Shown here piece after piece: positions 1-8,364 of a DNA stretch of 64,000 nucleotides (position 1 is its first letter; each line of letters opens with the position of its first letter). Origin of the DNA: Sphingobium arseniciresistens (GTDB taxonomy: Bacteria > Pseudomonadota > Alphaproteobacteria > Sphingomonadales > Sphingomonadaceae); NCBI GenBank assembly GCA_029167225.1, contig JARFNK010000006.1, forward strand, positions 62,001 through 126,000, written 5' to 3'. Position numbers and translations under genes: made by a program. The notes below the pieces were generated by a model. It was given only the letters and a program-made list of their open reading frames with translations, made no database searches and was not told the DNA's origin.

Positions 1-240
1 GCCCCAGGCTGCCTGCACCATGGCGCGGTCGAGCCGACGCTTGGGCTGGAAGATGCCGGGCGTGTCGACCAGCAGGATCTGCGCCTCGCCTTCGATCGCG
101 ACGCCCATCAGCCGGGTGCGCGTGGTCTGCGCCTTGGGGCTGGTGATCGCCACCTTCTGCCCCACCAGCGCGTTGACGAGGGTGGACTTGCCCGCATTGG
201 GCGCGCCGACGATGGCGACAAGGCCGCACCGGGTGGTCAT
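1..240 (-). CDS. era: GTPase Era, N-terminal part (runs off the left edge)
   Basis: Only the first 80 codons are in the window. They carry the G1 P-loop GAPNAGKST, a switch region with TTRTR, and the G3 motif DTPG, in the spacing and context ([18 protein letters not shown]) typical of Era. Era is an essential GTPase that binds the 3' end of 16S rRNA and helps mature the 30S subunit. The ATG overlaps the stop of rnc in ATGA, so the two are probably translationally coupled. The lepB-rnc-era order is the classic one. The KH domain expected at the C-terminus lies outside the window. Confidence 0.93.
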   Translation of the reverse strand, partial: MTTRCGLVAIVGAPNAGKSTLVNALVGQKVAITSPKAQTTRTRLMGVAIEGEAQILLVDTPGIFQPKRRLDRAMVQAAWG

Positions 241-890
241 TTCAATTGCTCCAATAGCGCCTTTGCGGCGGCGGTTTCGGCTTCCTGCTTCGATCCGCCT
301 TCGGCCGAGGCTTCGCCCACGCCCTTGATCGAGACGGTGACGGTGAAGCGCAGGTTATGATGCGGGCCGGTGCGGCCCGTCATCAGATATTCGGGTGGGC
401 GCTTGCGGTTCGCCGCGGCCCATTCCTGCAGGGATGACTTGGGATGGCGCGGCGCGGCGGCCTGCGTATCGACCCGGCCGGCCCAGAGCCTGCGGATCAG
501 GGCGCGCGCCTCGTCCAGCCCGGCCTCCAGATAGAGCGCGCCGATCAGCGCCTCCATCACGTCGCCCAGCACATTGTCGCTGTCGGTCGCGCCATCATCG
601 CGCGCCTGCTTGCCCAAGATGAGATGGGGCGCGAGCCCGACGGTGCGCGCGATCTCGGCGCAGGTGCTGCCGGAGACGAGCGCGTTGAAACGGCGGGACA
701 GGGCGCCTTCGGGTTCGTTCGGAAAATGGCCGTACAGCCATTCCGCCATGACGAGGCCGAGGATGCGGTCGCCCAGAAATTCCAGCCGTTCATAGTTCAG
801 CGGATTGGCGCTGCCATGGGTGAGCGCCTGGCGGAAAAGCTCCGGGCGCTGAGGCTCCCTACCGATCAGGCCGATCAGCCATTCCGTCAA
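237..890 (-). CDS. rnc: Ribonuclease III
   Basis: Double-strand-specific endoribonuclease for rRNA and mRNA processing. The RNase III signature ERLEFLGD lies near residues 34-41, with the second acidic cluster [13 protein letters not shown] about 70 residues on, and a C-terminal double-stranded RNA binding domain ends in a [16 protein letters not shown] helix. The chosen start is TTG at 890, which overlaps the lepB stop as TTGA and gives 217 residues aligned with the usual N-terminus. An upstream ATG at 938 would add 16 residues but lies 51 bp inside lepB. The 3' end overlaps era by 4 bp. The function is certain; the start is probable. Confidence 0.93.
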   Translation of the reverse strand: MTEWLIGLIGREPQRPELFRQALTHGSANPLNYERLEFLGDRILGLVMAEWLYGHFPNEPEGALSRRFNALVSGSTCAEIARTVGLAPHLILGKQARDDGATDSDNVLGDVMEALIGALYLEAGLDEARALIRRLWAGRVDTQAAAPRHPKSSLQEWAAANRKRPPEYLMTGRTGPHHNLRFTVTVSIKGVGEASAEGGSKQEAETAAAKALLEQLK

Positions 891-1711
891 AAACCTTCTC
901 CGATCCTGTCCCAGCGCGCCGCGGTGAACCATGTCCATGGTAGCAGCCAGTTGGCGCTGCCGTCAGTGGAGAAAACGGAGATCAGTGCGCGGCCGACCAG
1001 ATTTTCCTGGGGCACGAGGCCGATGCCGCCGCCTTCTTCAGCGGCAAAGCGGCTGTCGGCGCTGCGATCGCGATTGTCGCCCATCAGGAACAGCTTGCCT
1101 TCGGGCACCATGATGGTGTCGCGGTTGTCCGCCGGGCCGTTCTGCTCAAGGTCGAACACATTGTAGCTTTTGCCGTTGGGCAGCGTCTCGCGATATTGCG
1201 GATAGCGGCACTGGCGCTTGCCGTCCTTCGTGCGTTCCTCGAATTCGGGGCGATAGCAGGGGAAGGGGCTGCCGTCCTGCGTCGCCTTGTCGATCATGTT
1301 CTGCGACACGGGAATGACGAAGTCGGCGATCTTCTGCTTGGGAATGGCCTGTCCGTTCAGGATGACCTGGCCGTTCTGCACGGAAATCAGGTCGCCCGGC
1401 AGGCCGATCACCCGCTTGATATAGTCGTCGCGCTGGTGCGGCGGCGCCTTGAAGACAACCACATCGCCGCGCTCCGGCGTGGAGGCGAAGATGCGTCCGG
1501 GTATCAGCGGCACGCTGAACGGCAGCGAGTAGCGCGAATAGCCATAGGGCCATTTCGCCACCAGCAGATAGTCGCCGATCAGCAGCCGGGGCTGCATGGA
1601 TTCGGAGGGAATGTTGAAGGGCGAGACGATCAGGCTGCGGAGGAGCAGCACGAAAATGGCGAGCTTGGCGAGAAACCAGATGAAATCCCGCGTTTCCGAT
1701 GTCTTGCTCAT
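887..1711 (-). CDS. lepB: Signal peptidase I
   Basis: Inner-membrane serine/lysine protease that removes signal peptides from exported proteins. One N-terminal membrane segment (about residues 11-30) is followed by the Ser box IPSESMQP, with nucleophile S38 before Met, and by the Lys box YIKRVIGLPGD, which holds the general base. The later conserved block GDNRDRSADSR is also present. The ATG at 1711 gives 274 residues; in-frame ATGs upstream (1810, 1783) would add a non-conserved leader. It is the first gene of the lepB-rnc-era operon, divergent from pgi, with a spacer of about 160 bp that should hold both promoters. Confidence 0.95.
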   Translation of the reverse strand: MSKTSETRDFIWFLAKLAIFVLLLRSLIVSPFNIPSESMQPRLLIGDYLLVAKWPYGYSRYSLPFSVPLIPGRIFASTPERGDVVVFKAPPHQRDDYIKRVIGLPGDLISVQNGQVILNGQAIPKQKIADFVIPVSQNMIDKATQDGSPFPCYRPEFEERTKDGKRQCRYPQYRETLPNGKSYNVFDLEQNGPADNRDTIMVPEGKLFLMGDNRDRSADSRFAAEEGGGIGLVPQENLVGRALISVFSTDGSANWLLPWTWFTAARWDRIGEGF

Positions 1712-1875
1712 TCGTTGTCCGTGCCATGGTGTCCGTTCAGCGCGGCTTTGATGCTTCCTGTGGCTCAGGTCAAGCAAAGCCATGGAAGCGCCTGTATTGC
1801 GACGCAACATCCGCTAGGATGGGGAGCGGAGAATCGGGTGCGGCCGATGCCGTTCATATCCCATCCGAAAGGAAC

Positions 1876-3378
1876 ATGATGTCGACTGAAGCCTGGAACT
1901 CTATTGCCGCTCTGCCCGTACCGGAGCTGAAGACGATCTTTGAAAGCGATCCCGATCGCTTGACGCGATTCAGCCTGTCCGTCGGCCCCGTCCGCTTTGA
2001 CTGGGCGAAGACGCACCTGACCGATACGCTGGTGGATGCGTTCGTGGACCTGGCCGAAAAGAGCGATTTCGCGGCGAAGCGCGAGGCGCTGTTTGCCGGT
2101 GAGAAGGTCAACGTCACCGAAGGTCGGGCCGTGGAGCACACCGCAGAGCGCGGCGAGGGCAATGCCGAGAGCGTGGCGTTGGCCCGCAATTTCCACGCCC
2201 GGATGCGCTCGCTGATCGACGCGATCGAGGCTGACGCCCTGGGGCCGATCCGCCACATCCTGCACATCGGCATCGGCGGTTCGGCGCTGGGACCGGACCT
2301 GATCGTCGAGGCGCTGGGGCGTGACGCCGGGCGCTATGACGTCGCCATCGTCTCCAATGTCGACGGCACGGCGCTGGAAGAGGCGATGGACCGCTTCGAT
2401 CCCAATGCGACGATCCTCGCCATCGCTTCGAAGACCTTCACCACGACGGAGACCATGCTGAACGCGGCGAGCGCGATCAACTGGATGGTCGAGGCCGGCG
2501 TGGAAGATCCCTATGGCAAGGTCGTGGCGCTGACCGCCGCGCCGGACAAGGCGATCGAATGGGGCGTCGACGAAACCCGCGTGCTGCCTTTCTCCGAAAG
2601 CGTGGGCGGGCGCTATTCGCTCTGGTCGTCGATCGGCTTCCCCGCCGCGCTGGCGCTGGGCTGGGACGGGTTCGAGAGCCTGCTGGAAGGGGCCGCGTCC
2701 ATGGACCGCCACTTCCGCCTTGCCGCGCCGCGCGAAAATGCGCCGATGCTCGCGGCCTTCGCCGACCTCTATTACGCGCGCACGCTCGGCTGCCAGACCC
2801 GCGCGGTCTTCGCCTATGACGAGCGGCTGAAGCTGCTGCCCTCCTATCTCCAGCAGCTGGAGATGGAGAGCAACGGCAAGGGCGTGACCGTGGACGGCAA
2901 GCCGGTGGACGGGCCGACCGCGCCGATCACCTGGGGCGGCGTGGGCACGGACGCGCAGCATGCGGTGTTCCAGCTGCTGCATCAGGGCACGCATCTGGTG
3001 CCGGTCGAGTTCATCGCCTCGCGCGAGCCCGGCCACAGCCTTGATCCCGCCCACCACCGCGCGTTGCTGGTCAACTGCTTCGCGCAGGGTGCGGCGCTGA
3101 TGCGCGGCAAGGAGAATGCGGCGGACCCTGCGCGGGCCTATCCCGGCAACCGGCCCTCGACCACGATCCTGCTCGACGATGTGACGCCCCACGCGCTTGG
3201 CGCGCTGATCGCCTTCTATGAGCATCGCGTCTTCGTTTCCGGCGTGCTGATGAACATCAACAGCTATGACCAGTTCGGCGTGGAGCTGGGCAAGGAAATC
3301 GCCAAGTCGATCGAGGCCGAGGGGCCGAAGGGCTTCGACCCCTCGACCATGGCGCTGATCGATCTCGCGCTGGGCTGA
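1876..3378 (+). CDS. pgi: Glucose-6-phosphate isomerase
   Basis: Interconverts glucose 6-phosphate and fructose 6-phosphate in the cytoplasm. Family motifs are GIGGSALGPDL (phosphate/sugar loop), ASKTFTTTETM, VGGRYSLWSSIGFP and HQGTHLVPVEF, in the correct order over about 500 residues. The start at 1876 follows a GAAAGGA ribosome binding site. The next codon, at 1879, is also ATG and could be the true start. The reading frame stays open upstream to 1699, but that part overlaps lepB and is not conserved-looking. It stands as a single transcription unit with a weak hairpin after the stop. Confidence 0.96.
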   Translation: MMSTEAWNSIAALPVPELKTIFESDPDRLTRFSLSVGPVRFDWAKTHLTDTLVDAFVDLAEKSDFAAKREALFAGEKVNVTEGRAVEHTAERGEGNAESVALARNFHARMRSLIDAIEADALGPIRHILHIGIGGSALGPDLIVEALGRDAGRYDVAIVSNVDGTALEEAMDRFDPNATILAIASKTFTTTETMLNAASAINWMVEAGVEDPYGKVVALTAAPDKAIEWGVDETRVLPFSESVGGRYSLWSSIGFPAALALGWDGFESLLEGAASMDRHFRLAAPRENAPMLAAFADLYYARTLGCQTRAVFAYDERLKLLPSYLQQLEMESNGKGVTVDGKPVDGPTAPITWGGVGTDAQHAVFQLLHQGTHLVPVEFIASREPGHSLDPAHHRALLVNCFAQGAALMRGKENAADPARAYPGNRPSTTILLDDVTPHALGALIAFYEHRVFVSGVLMNINSYDQFGVELGKEIAKSIEAEGPKGFDPSTMALIDLALG

Positions 3379-3390
3379 ACCCTTCGGGCT

Positions 3391-3416
3391 GAGGGCGCCT
3401 GTGCGCGGGTGCCCTC
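3391..3416 (+). terminator. Probable terminator hairpin after pgi
   Basis: GAGGGCGCC and GGTGCCCTC form a 9-bp stem with one G-T pair and an 8-nt loop, 12 bp after the pgi stop. Only a short T-poor tail (GCTTTCC) follows, so termination may be partial. Confidence 0.45.
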
Positions 3417-3534
3417 GCTTTCCTGGCTGTTCGCTGACCTTGACAGGGCAAAGCGATCAGCCAGAACGTGAAATCCCATTTGTCTAACATGGCGCGCGTC
3501 GCCATATCCCCCGCAACAGCGGAAGGGCGTGTGC

Positions 3535-4881
3535 ATGAGCGACTATGATTATGACCTGTTCGTCATCGGTGCGGGATCGGGCGGCGTAAGGGCTGCGCGC
3601 GTATCGGCGGCGCATGGCGCGAAGGTTGCCATCGCGGAGGAGTTCCGGGTCGGCGGCACCTGCGTCATCCGTGGCTGCGTACCCAAGAAGCTGCTCGTCT
3701 ATGGCGCGCATTTCGCCGAGGATCTGAAGGACGCCCGCCGCTTCGGCTGGAACGTGCCCGACTGCGATTTCGACTGGATCACGCTCCGCGACAATGTGCT
3801 GAGCGAGGTCGACCGGCTGAATGTCGCCTATACCAACACGCTCGACAACCATGATGTGGAGGTGTTCCACGAGCGCGCGACCATCTCCGGCGCGCATGAG
3901 GTGACGCTGGCCAGCGGCCGCACGATCAGCGCAAAATATATCCTGGTCGCGACCGGCGCATGGCCGATGATCCCGCAGGTCGAGGGCGCCGAACATGGCA
4001 TCACCTCGAACGAGGTGTTCCATATCGACAAGGCGCCCAAGCGGGTCGTGATCGCCGGCGGCGGCTATATCGCCAATGAATTTGCCGGCATCTTCCACCA
4101 GTTCGGCGCACATGTGACGCTGGTCAACCGGTCCGACACGATCCTGCGCAGCTATGACGCGCAGATCCGCGACCGGCTGCTGCAGATCAGCATGGTGAAG
4201 GGCATCAACTTTCGCTTCAATGCGCAGATGGAGCGGATCGAGAAGAATGAGGATGGCACGCTGTGCGTCCGCATCAAGGGCGGCGATCCCATCCCCTGCG
4301 ACCTGCTGCTCTTCGCCACCGGCCGCAAGCCGAACAGCGACGGCCTTGGCCTGGATGCGCTGGGCGTCGAGATCGACGATCAGGGCGCGATCAAGGTGAA
4401 CGACTATAACCGCACCAATGTCGAGAGCATCTACGCGGTGGGCGATGTCACCAACCGCGTGCAGCTGACGCCGGTCGCGATCCGCGAGGGCCATGCCTTT
4501 GCCGACACGGTGTTCGGCGGCAAGCCGCGCACGGTCGACTATGGCTGCATCCCCTCGGCGGTGTTCAGCCATCCGCCGCTCGCCGCTGTCGGCATGACCG
4601 AGAGCGAGGCGCGGCACAAGCTCGGCACGGTGAAGGTCTACACCTCCGATTTCCGCGCGATGAAGGATGTGCTGGCGGGGCGCAACGAGCGCGCGCTCTA
4701 CAAGATGGTCGTGGACGCGACGACGGACAAGGTCGTCGGCCTGCACATGATCGGCCCTGATGCGCCGGAAATCCTTCAGGCGGCGGCCGTCGCGGTGAAG
4801 GCGGGGCTCAGCAAGCAGGACTTCGACGATACCGTCGCGCTCCACCCCAGCATGGCCGAGGAACTGGTGCTGCTGAAATAG
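3535..4881 (+). CDS. gor: Glutathione-disulfide reductase
   Basis: FAD- and NADPH-dependent reduction of glutathione disulfide in the cytoplasm. The N-terminal FAD-binding motif VIGAGSGGVRAAR is followed by the redox-active disulfide motif GGTCVIRGCVPKK, the NADPH-binding motif IAGGGYIANEFA with downstream arginines (NRSDTILRSYD), the second FAD motif YAVGDVTN, and the C-terminal dimerisation helix ending in LHPSMAEELV with the catalytic His. The ATG at 3535 sits 7 nt after GGAAGGG; a GTG at 3529 would add two residues. At 448 residues it has normal length. The disulfide spacing and arginines favour glutathione over dihydrolipoamide as substrate. Confidence 0.93.
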   Translation: MSDYDYDLFVIGAGSGGVRAARVSAAHGAKVAIAEEFRVGGTCVIRGCVPKKLLVYGAHFAEDLKDARRFGWNVPDCDFDWITLRDNVLSEVDRLNVAYTNTLDNHDVEVFHERATISGAHEVTLASGRTISAKYILVATGAWPMIPQVEGAEHGITSNEVFHIDKAPKRVVIAGGGYIANEFAGIFHQFGAHVTLVNRSDTILRSYDAQIRDRLLQISMVKGINFRFNAQMERIEKNEDGTLCVRIKGGDPIPCDLLLFATGRKPNSDGLGLDALGVEIDDQGAIKVNDYNRTNVESIYAVGDVTNRVQLTPVAIREGHAFADTVFGGKPRTVDYGCIPSAVFSHPPLAAVGMTESEARHKLGTVKVYTSDFRAMKDVLAGRNERALYKMVVDATTDKVVGLHMIGPDAPEILQAAAVAVKAGLSKQDFDDTVALHPSMAEELVLLK

Positions 4882-4944
4882 GGTAGCAACAAAAGTTTCG
4901 CGAAACAGCGCTTGGTATCTTTCGCCAGCGCGCAACAATGTTAT

Positions 4945-4979
4945 GCCTGCGGCCATCCACAATCAGGGAGGCCGCAGGC
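4945..4979 (+). promoter_or_regulatory. Perfect inverted repeat just upstream of the CocE-type gene
   Basis: GCCTGCGGCC and GGCCGCAGGC form a perfect 10-bp stem around a 15-nt loop, ending 6 nt before the start codon at 4986. No T-run follows, so it is not an obvious terminator for gor. In RNA it would fold directly over the translation start region, so it could hold down ribosome access or be a protein site. Confidence 0.4.
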
Positions 4980-4985
4980 AAGGCC

Positions 4986-6884
4986 ATGAAAAACAGAGCA
5001 TTCCAGTTCCTCGTCGCCACCAGCATGATGGCGGGCGCCTTCGCCCCTGCCGCGCTGCTGGCACAGACCGATCCGATGACGCCGGATACGGTCAAGGTCT
5101 ATGATCCCGCGCGCGAGCAGGCGGACTATATCCGCAAGGAAGTGATGATCCCGATGCGCGACGGGGTGAAGCTGTTCACCGTCATCGTCATGCGCAAGGG
5201 CACGAAGAATGGCCCGATCCTGCTCAGCCGATCGCCCTATAATGCCGGCAAGGCGACGAGCCGCAACCGCAGCCAGAAGATCGAGGAAATCCTGCCGGTT
5301 TCCGACGCGGAGTTCGTCAACGACGGTTATATCCGCGTCTATCAGGACGTGCGCGGGCTCGACGGGTCAGAGGGCGACTATGTGATGACCCGGCCACTGC
5401 GCGGGCCGCTCAACCACACGAATGTCGATCATTCCACCGACGCCTATGACACGATCGACTGGCTGGTGAAGAATGTGCCGGAAAGCAACGGCAAGGTCGG
5501 CATCACCGGCTCCTCCTATCTCGGCTTCACCTCTCTGATGGCGCTGGTCGATCCGCATCCCGCGCTCAAGGCCGCCGTGCCGCAGAGCCCGATGGTCGAT
5601 GGCTGGATGGGCGACGACTGGTTCCACAACGGCGCCTTCCGCCAGCCCAATTTCAACTATATCCTCGGCCAGACTGCCAAGAAGGGCGGGGGCGGCGTGC
5701 CCTATGGCACGGGCGACGAATATGATGTTTTCCTGAGCGCAGGCTCGGCCGGCGACTTCGCGCGGCGCTATGGCGTGGACCAGTTCCCGTTCGCCAAGAA
5801 GCTGATGGAGCATCCTGCCTATGACAGCTACTGGCAGGAGCAGGCGGTCGACAAGCTGCTGGCCGCGCGCAAGCTGACCGTGCCGACCATGCTGGTGGTG
5901 GGCCAGTGGGACCAGGAAGACAGCTACGGCGCGCCTGCCGTCTATCAGGCGCTGGAACCGCAGGACAAGCGCAACGACATGGTGTCGCTGGTCATCGGCC
6001 CGTGGCGGCACAGCGGCGTCAACTATGACGGGTCGAAGCTGGGCGCGCTCGACTTCGCGGGCGACACGGGGCTGCAGTTCCGCCGCGACTATATGAAGCC
6101 CTTCCTCGACAAATATCTCAAGGACAGCCCCGCGCCGTTCAAGACGCCGGGCGCGCTCACCTATGCGACTGGCATCAACCAGTGGGAAGTGACGCCGAAA
6201 TGGCCGGCGGGTCAGGCAAAGCCGCTGTACCTGAACGGCAAGTTCGGCCTGTCGTGGAGCAAGCCGGGCGAAGCGGGCAAGGACAGCTATGTCTCCGACC
6301 CGGCAAAGCCCGTGCCCTATCTGCCGCGCCCCGTGCTCCCCAATCAGGATGATGCCTGGCGGACATGGCTGGTCAAGGACCAGCGCTTCGTGGACGGGCG
6401 CACGGACGTCATCAGCTATACGACGCCGGTGCTGGACAACGCCGTCCATATCGCCGGCGCGCCGATGGTGGACCTGTTCGCCGCCACCAGCGGCACCGAC
6501 AGCGACTGGGTGGTGAAGCTGATCGACGTCTATCCCGAGCAGCTGTCCTCGCAGCCCAAGATGGCGGGCTATGAACTGGGCATCGGCATAGAGATCTTCC
6601 GGGGCCGCTATGTCCATGGCTTCCCGACGCCGGCGGCGCTGGTGCCGGGCAAGACGGAGAATTACAAGTTCGGCCTGCCCAATGTGAACCATGTGTTCCT
6701 GCCAGGGCACAAGATCATGGTGCAGATCCAGTCGAGCCTGTTCCCGCTCTATGATCGCAACCCGCAGACCTTCGTGCCCAGCATCTTCGACGCCAAGCCG
6801 GGTGACTATAAGGCGGCGACCCAGAGCATCTCTTGGGGCGGCGGCGAGGCGAGCGCGATCTGGCTGCCGATCGTCGACAAGTAA
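4986..6884 (+). CDS. Secreted CocE/NonD-family hydrolase (S15-like)
   Basis: An alpha/beta hydrolase of the X-Pro dipeptidyl-peptidase/cocaine esterase type with a C-terminal jelly-roll domain. A cleavable signal peptide covers about the first 27 residues (MKNRAFQFLVATSMMAGAF then an ALLAQ cleavage region), so it acts in the periplasm or outside. The nucleophile lies in GITGSSYLGFTS, the Asp in GQWDQED and the His in GPWRHSGV. The 632-residue length matches the family. In sphingomonads such enzymes are annotated as glutaryl-7-ACA acylases or peptidases, but the substrate cannot be read from sequence. The start at 4986 removes an upstream in-frame extension to 4938 that precedes the signal peptide. 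Confidence 0.88.
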   Translation: MKNRAFQFLVATSMMAGAFAPAALLAQTDPMTPDTVKVYDPAREQADYIRKEVMIPMRDGVKLFTVIVMRKGTKNGPILLSRSPYNAGKATSRNRSQKIEEILPVSDAEFVNDGYIRVYQDVRGLDGSEGDYVMTRPLRGPLNHTNVDHSTDAYDTIDWLVKNVPESNGKVGITGSSYLGFTSLMALVDPHPALKAAVPQSPMVDGWMGDDWFHNGAFRQPNFNYILGQTAKKGGGGVPYGTGDEYDVFLSAGSAGDFARRYGVDQFPFAKKLMEHPAYDSYWQEQAVDKLLAARKLTVPTMLVVGQWDQEDSYGAPAVYQALEPQDKRNDMVSLVIGPWRHSGVNYDGSKLGALDFAGDTGLQFRRDYMKPFLDKYLKDSPAPFKTPGALTYATGINQWEVTPKWPAGQAKPLYLNGKFGLSWSKPGEAGKDSYVSDPAKPVPYLPRPVLPNQDDAWRTWLVKDQRFVDGRTDVISYTTPVLDNAVHIAGAPMVDLFAATSGTDSDWVVKLIDVYPEQLSSQPKMAGYELGIGIEIFRGRYVHGFPTPAALVPGKTENYKFGLPNVNHVFLPGHKIMVQIQSSLFPLYDRNPQTFVPSIFDAKPGDYKAATQSISWGGGEASAIWLPIVDK

Positions 6885-6889
6885 CATCC

Positions 6890-6930
6890 GGCGCGGGCGG
6901 GGGTGATGTCCACCGCCCGCGCGCCCTTTT
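6890..6930 (+). terminator. Intrinsic terminator between convergent genes
   Basis: GCGCGGGCGG and CCGCCCGCGC form a 10-bp GC stem with a 12-nt loop right after the CocE-type stop. A GCCCTTTTAT tail follows. The acyltransferase gene on the other strand ends 18 bp further on. Confidence 0.75.
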
Positions 6931-6947
6931 ATCCGCATGGCCGCGTT

Positions 6948-8063
6948 TCAGGTCGTGATGAGGCCCGGCTGGACCTTGACGCGCGTGGCATCCCGGCGGC
7001 GCTTGAAATGATGCCGCGCCGGCAGCTCGATATAATGATGGGTGAGCGCCGCGATCGGGAAGGACAAGGCGGGGACGGCGATGATCCAGCCGGCCTGTTC
7101 CACGACATAGGGCAGGTGCAGCTTGGAGACGAGGTGGATCCACACATTCGTCACCGCAATCAGCGTCAACCAGTGCATCAGGTAGAGCGAATAGGAGATT
7201 TCGCCCAGATACTGCAGCGGGCGCGTGCTGAGGAAGGCCGCGATCCTGCCGCGGTCGGGCCAGCTCGCGGCGACCAGCAGCGCGGCGCAGGGGATGCCGT
7301 AGACATCGCTCACCGGCAGCATCGTCACCGCCGTAATGCCGACGACGCTGGCCATCTGTAACGCGTCGCATGCTCCGGGGGACAGGCGTTCCCAGAAATC
7401 GCGGTACAGGCAGATTGCCTGCCCGATGATGAACGCGGCAAGGCAGCGCAGCGGCGCCAGCCCGTAGCACATGTCCAGCTTCTCGCCGGTCGCGAACACC
7501 CATCCATAGAAGGCGAGGGAAAAGGACAGGAGCAGCAGGATGCCGCTGCGGCGCGCCGTTGCCAGTAGCAGGAGCGGAAAGAGGACATAGGCGAACATTT
7601 CCGCGCTGATCGACCATGTGACAGGGTTGAGCCATCGGAAGCCGGGAATCCCTACGGACTGGATGAGCAGGGCTTCCTGCACGACCCAGCCGACGCCCTC
7701 CATCGACCAGAGCGGATCGAGCGGCGCCCCCTTGCGGAGTGCGTTGAGCGCATTCGCGCTGGCCATCAGAAGGAACATGGCCGTGCAAAACAGGTGCAGG
7801 GGATAGATGCGGGTGATGCGCGAGAACCAGAAGCGCTTGCTCTGTTCCCAGTCCAGCGGCTTGCCGTTCGGCGAGGTGGTATAGGTGATGATGAAGCCGC
7901 TGAGGATGAAGAAGATGTCCACCAGCAGATACCAGCGCTCCATCGACTGGGGATGCGTTAGCCGGGGCTGGAGGTGCAGCGCGCCTTCCCGCACATGGTA
8001 GATGATGATCATGCAGGCGGTGATGCCTCTGATCGCGGCATGCGAAGCGATATGTTTGCGCAT
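6948..8063 (-). CDS. Acyltransferase family 3 membrane protein
   Basis: A polytopic inner-membrane protein of the acyltransferase-3 (OafA/NodX-like) family, which acylates exopolysaccharide, lipopolysaccharide or other extracytoplasmic sugars. Family marks are the N-terminal RGITACMIIIYHV segment with its conserved His in the first helix, the second-helix block LLVDIFFILSGFII, the RITRIYPLHL motif, and about ten hydrophobic segments ending in ALTHHYIELPAR. The ATG at 8063 has GGGGAGAG 7 nt upstream and gives 371 residues; an ATG at 8102 would add 13 unlikely residues. No glycan genes are adjacent, so the acceptor is unknown. Confidence 0.88.
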   Translation of the reverse strand: MRKHIASHAAIRGITACMIIIYHVREGALHLQPRLTHPQSMERWYLLVDIFFILSGFIITYTTSPNGKPLDWEQSKRFWFSRITRIYPLHLFCTAMFLLMASANALNALRKGAPLDPLWSMEGVGWVVQEALLIQSVGIPGFRWLNPVTWSISAEMFAYVLFPLLLLATARRSGILLLLSFSLAFYGWVFATGEKLDMCYGLAPLRCLAAFIIGQAICLYRDFWERLSPGACDALQMASVVGITAVTMLPVSDVYGIPCAALLVAASWPDRGRIAAFLSTRPLQYLGEISYSLYLMHWLTLIAVTNVWIHLVSKLHLPYVVEQAGWIIAVPALSFPIAALTHHYIELPARHHFKRRRDATRVKVQPGLITT

Positions 8064-8265
8064 GTGAATGCTCTCCCCGCGCAAGGGCCAAAGACGCCGC
8101 AAGCAGCGGGGAGAATGGAGGCCGGCCCACCCCGGATCAACGGCAACAACGGAGACCCGGATTTACCCGACGCAGAATCCACCAGAGGTTTGGGCGCGCG
8201 TCCGACGAGGCTGCTGGCTGAAATCCCGCGCCGAAGGATCGCACCTTGTGTCGAAGTCACTTTCT

Positions 8266-8342
8266 CCGTTCGCCCTGAGCTTGTCGAAGGACCGTTCTTC
8301 TTTTGAAGAAGGACAGGGCTTCGACAGGCTCAGCCCGAGCGG
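8266..8342. repeat. Dispersed palindromic repeat (sphingomonad type)
   Basis: Imperfect arms starting CCGTTCGCCCTGAGCTTG and CTTCGACAGGCTCAGCCCGA flank a nested TTCTTC-TTTT-GAAGAA hairpin. A related copy lies at 56017-56097. The rest of the 300-bp spacer 8064-8364 shows nothing else I can support. Confidence 0.75.
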
Positions 8343-8364
8343 TTCTAATTTAAGGCGAGGTCCT

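Noticed and set aside
1765-3225. A 486-codon open frame opposite pgi
   Set aside because: Antisense shadow of a clear pgi gene; low-complexity Arg/His/Val composition.
3484-4962. A 492-codon open frame opposite gor
   Set aside because: Antisense shadow of the reductase; no motif.
5367-6938. A 523-codon open frame opposite the CocE-type gene
   Set aside because: Antisense shadow; composition typical of non-coding GC-rich frames.
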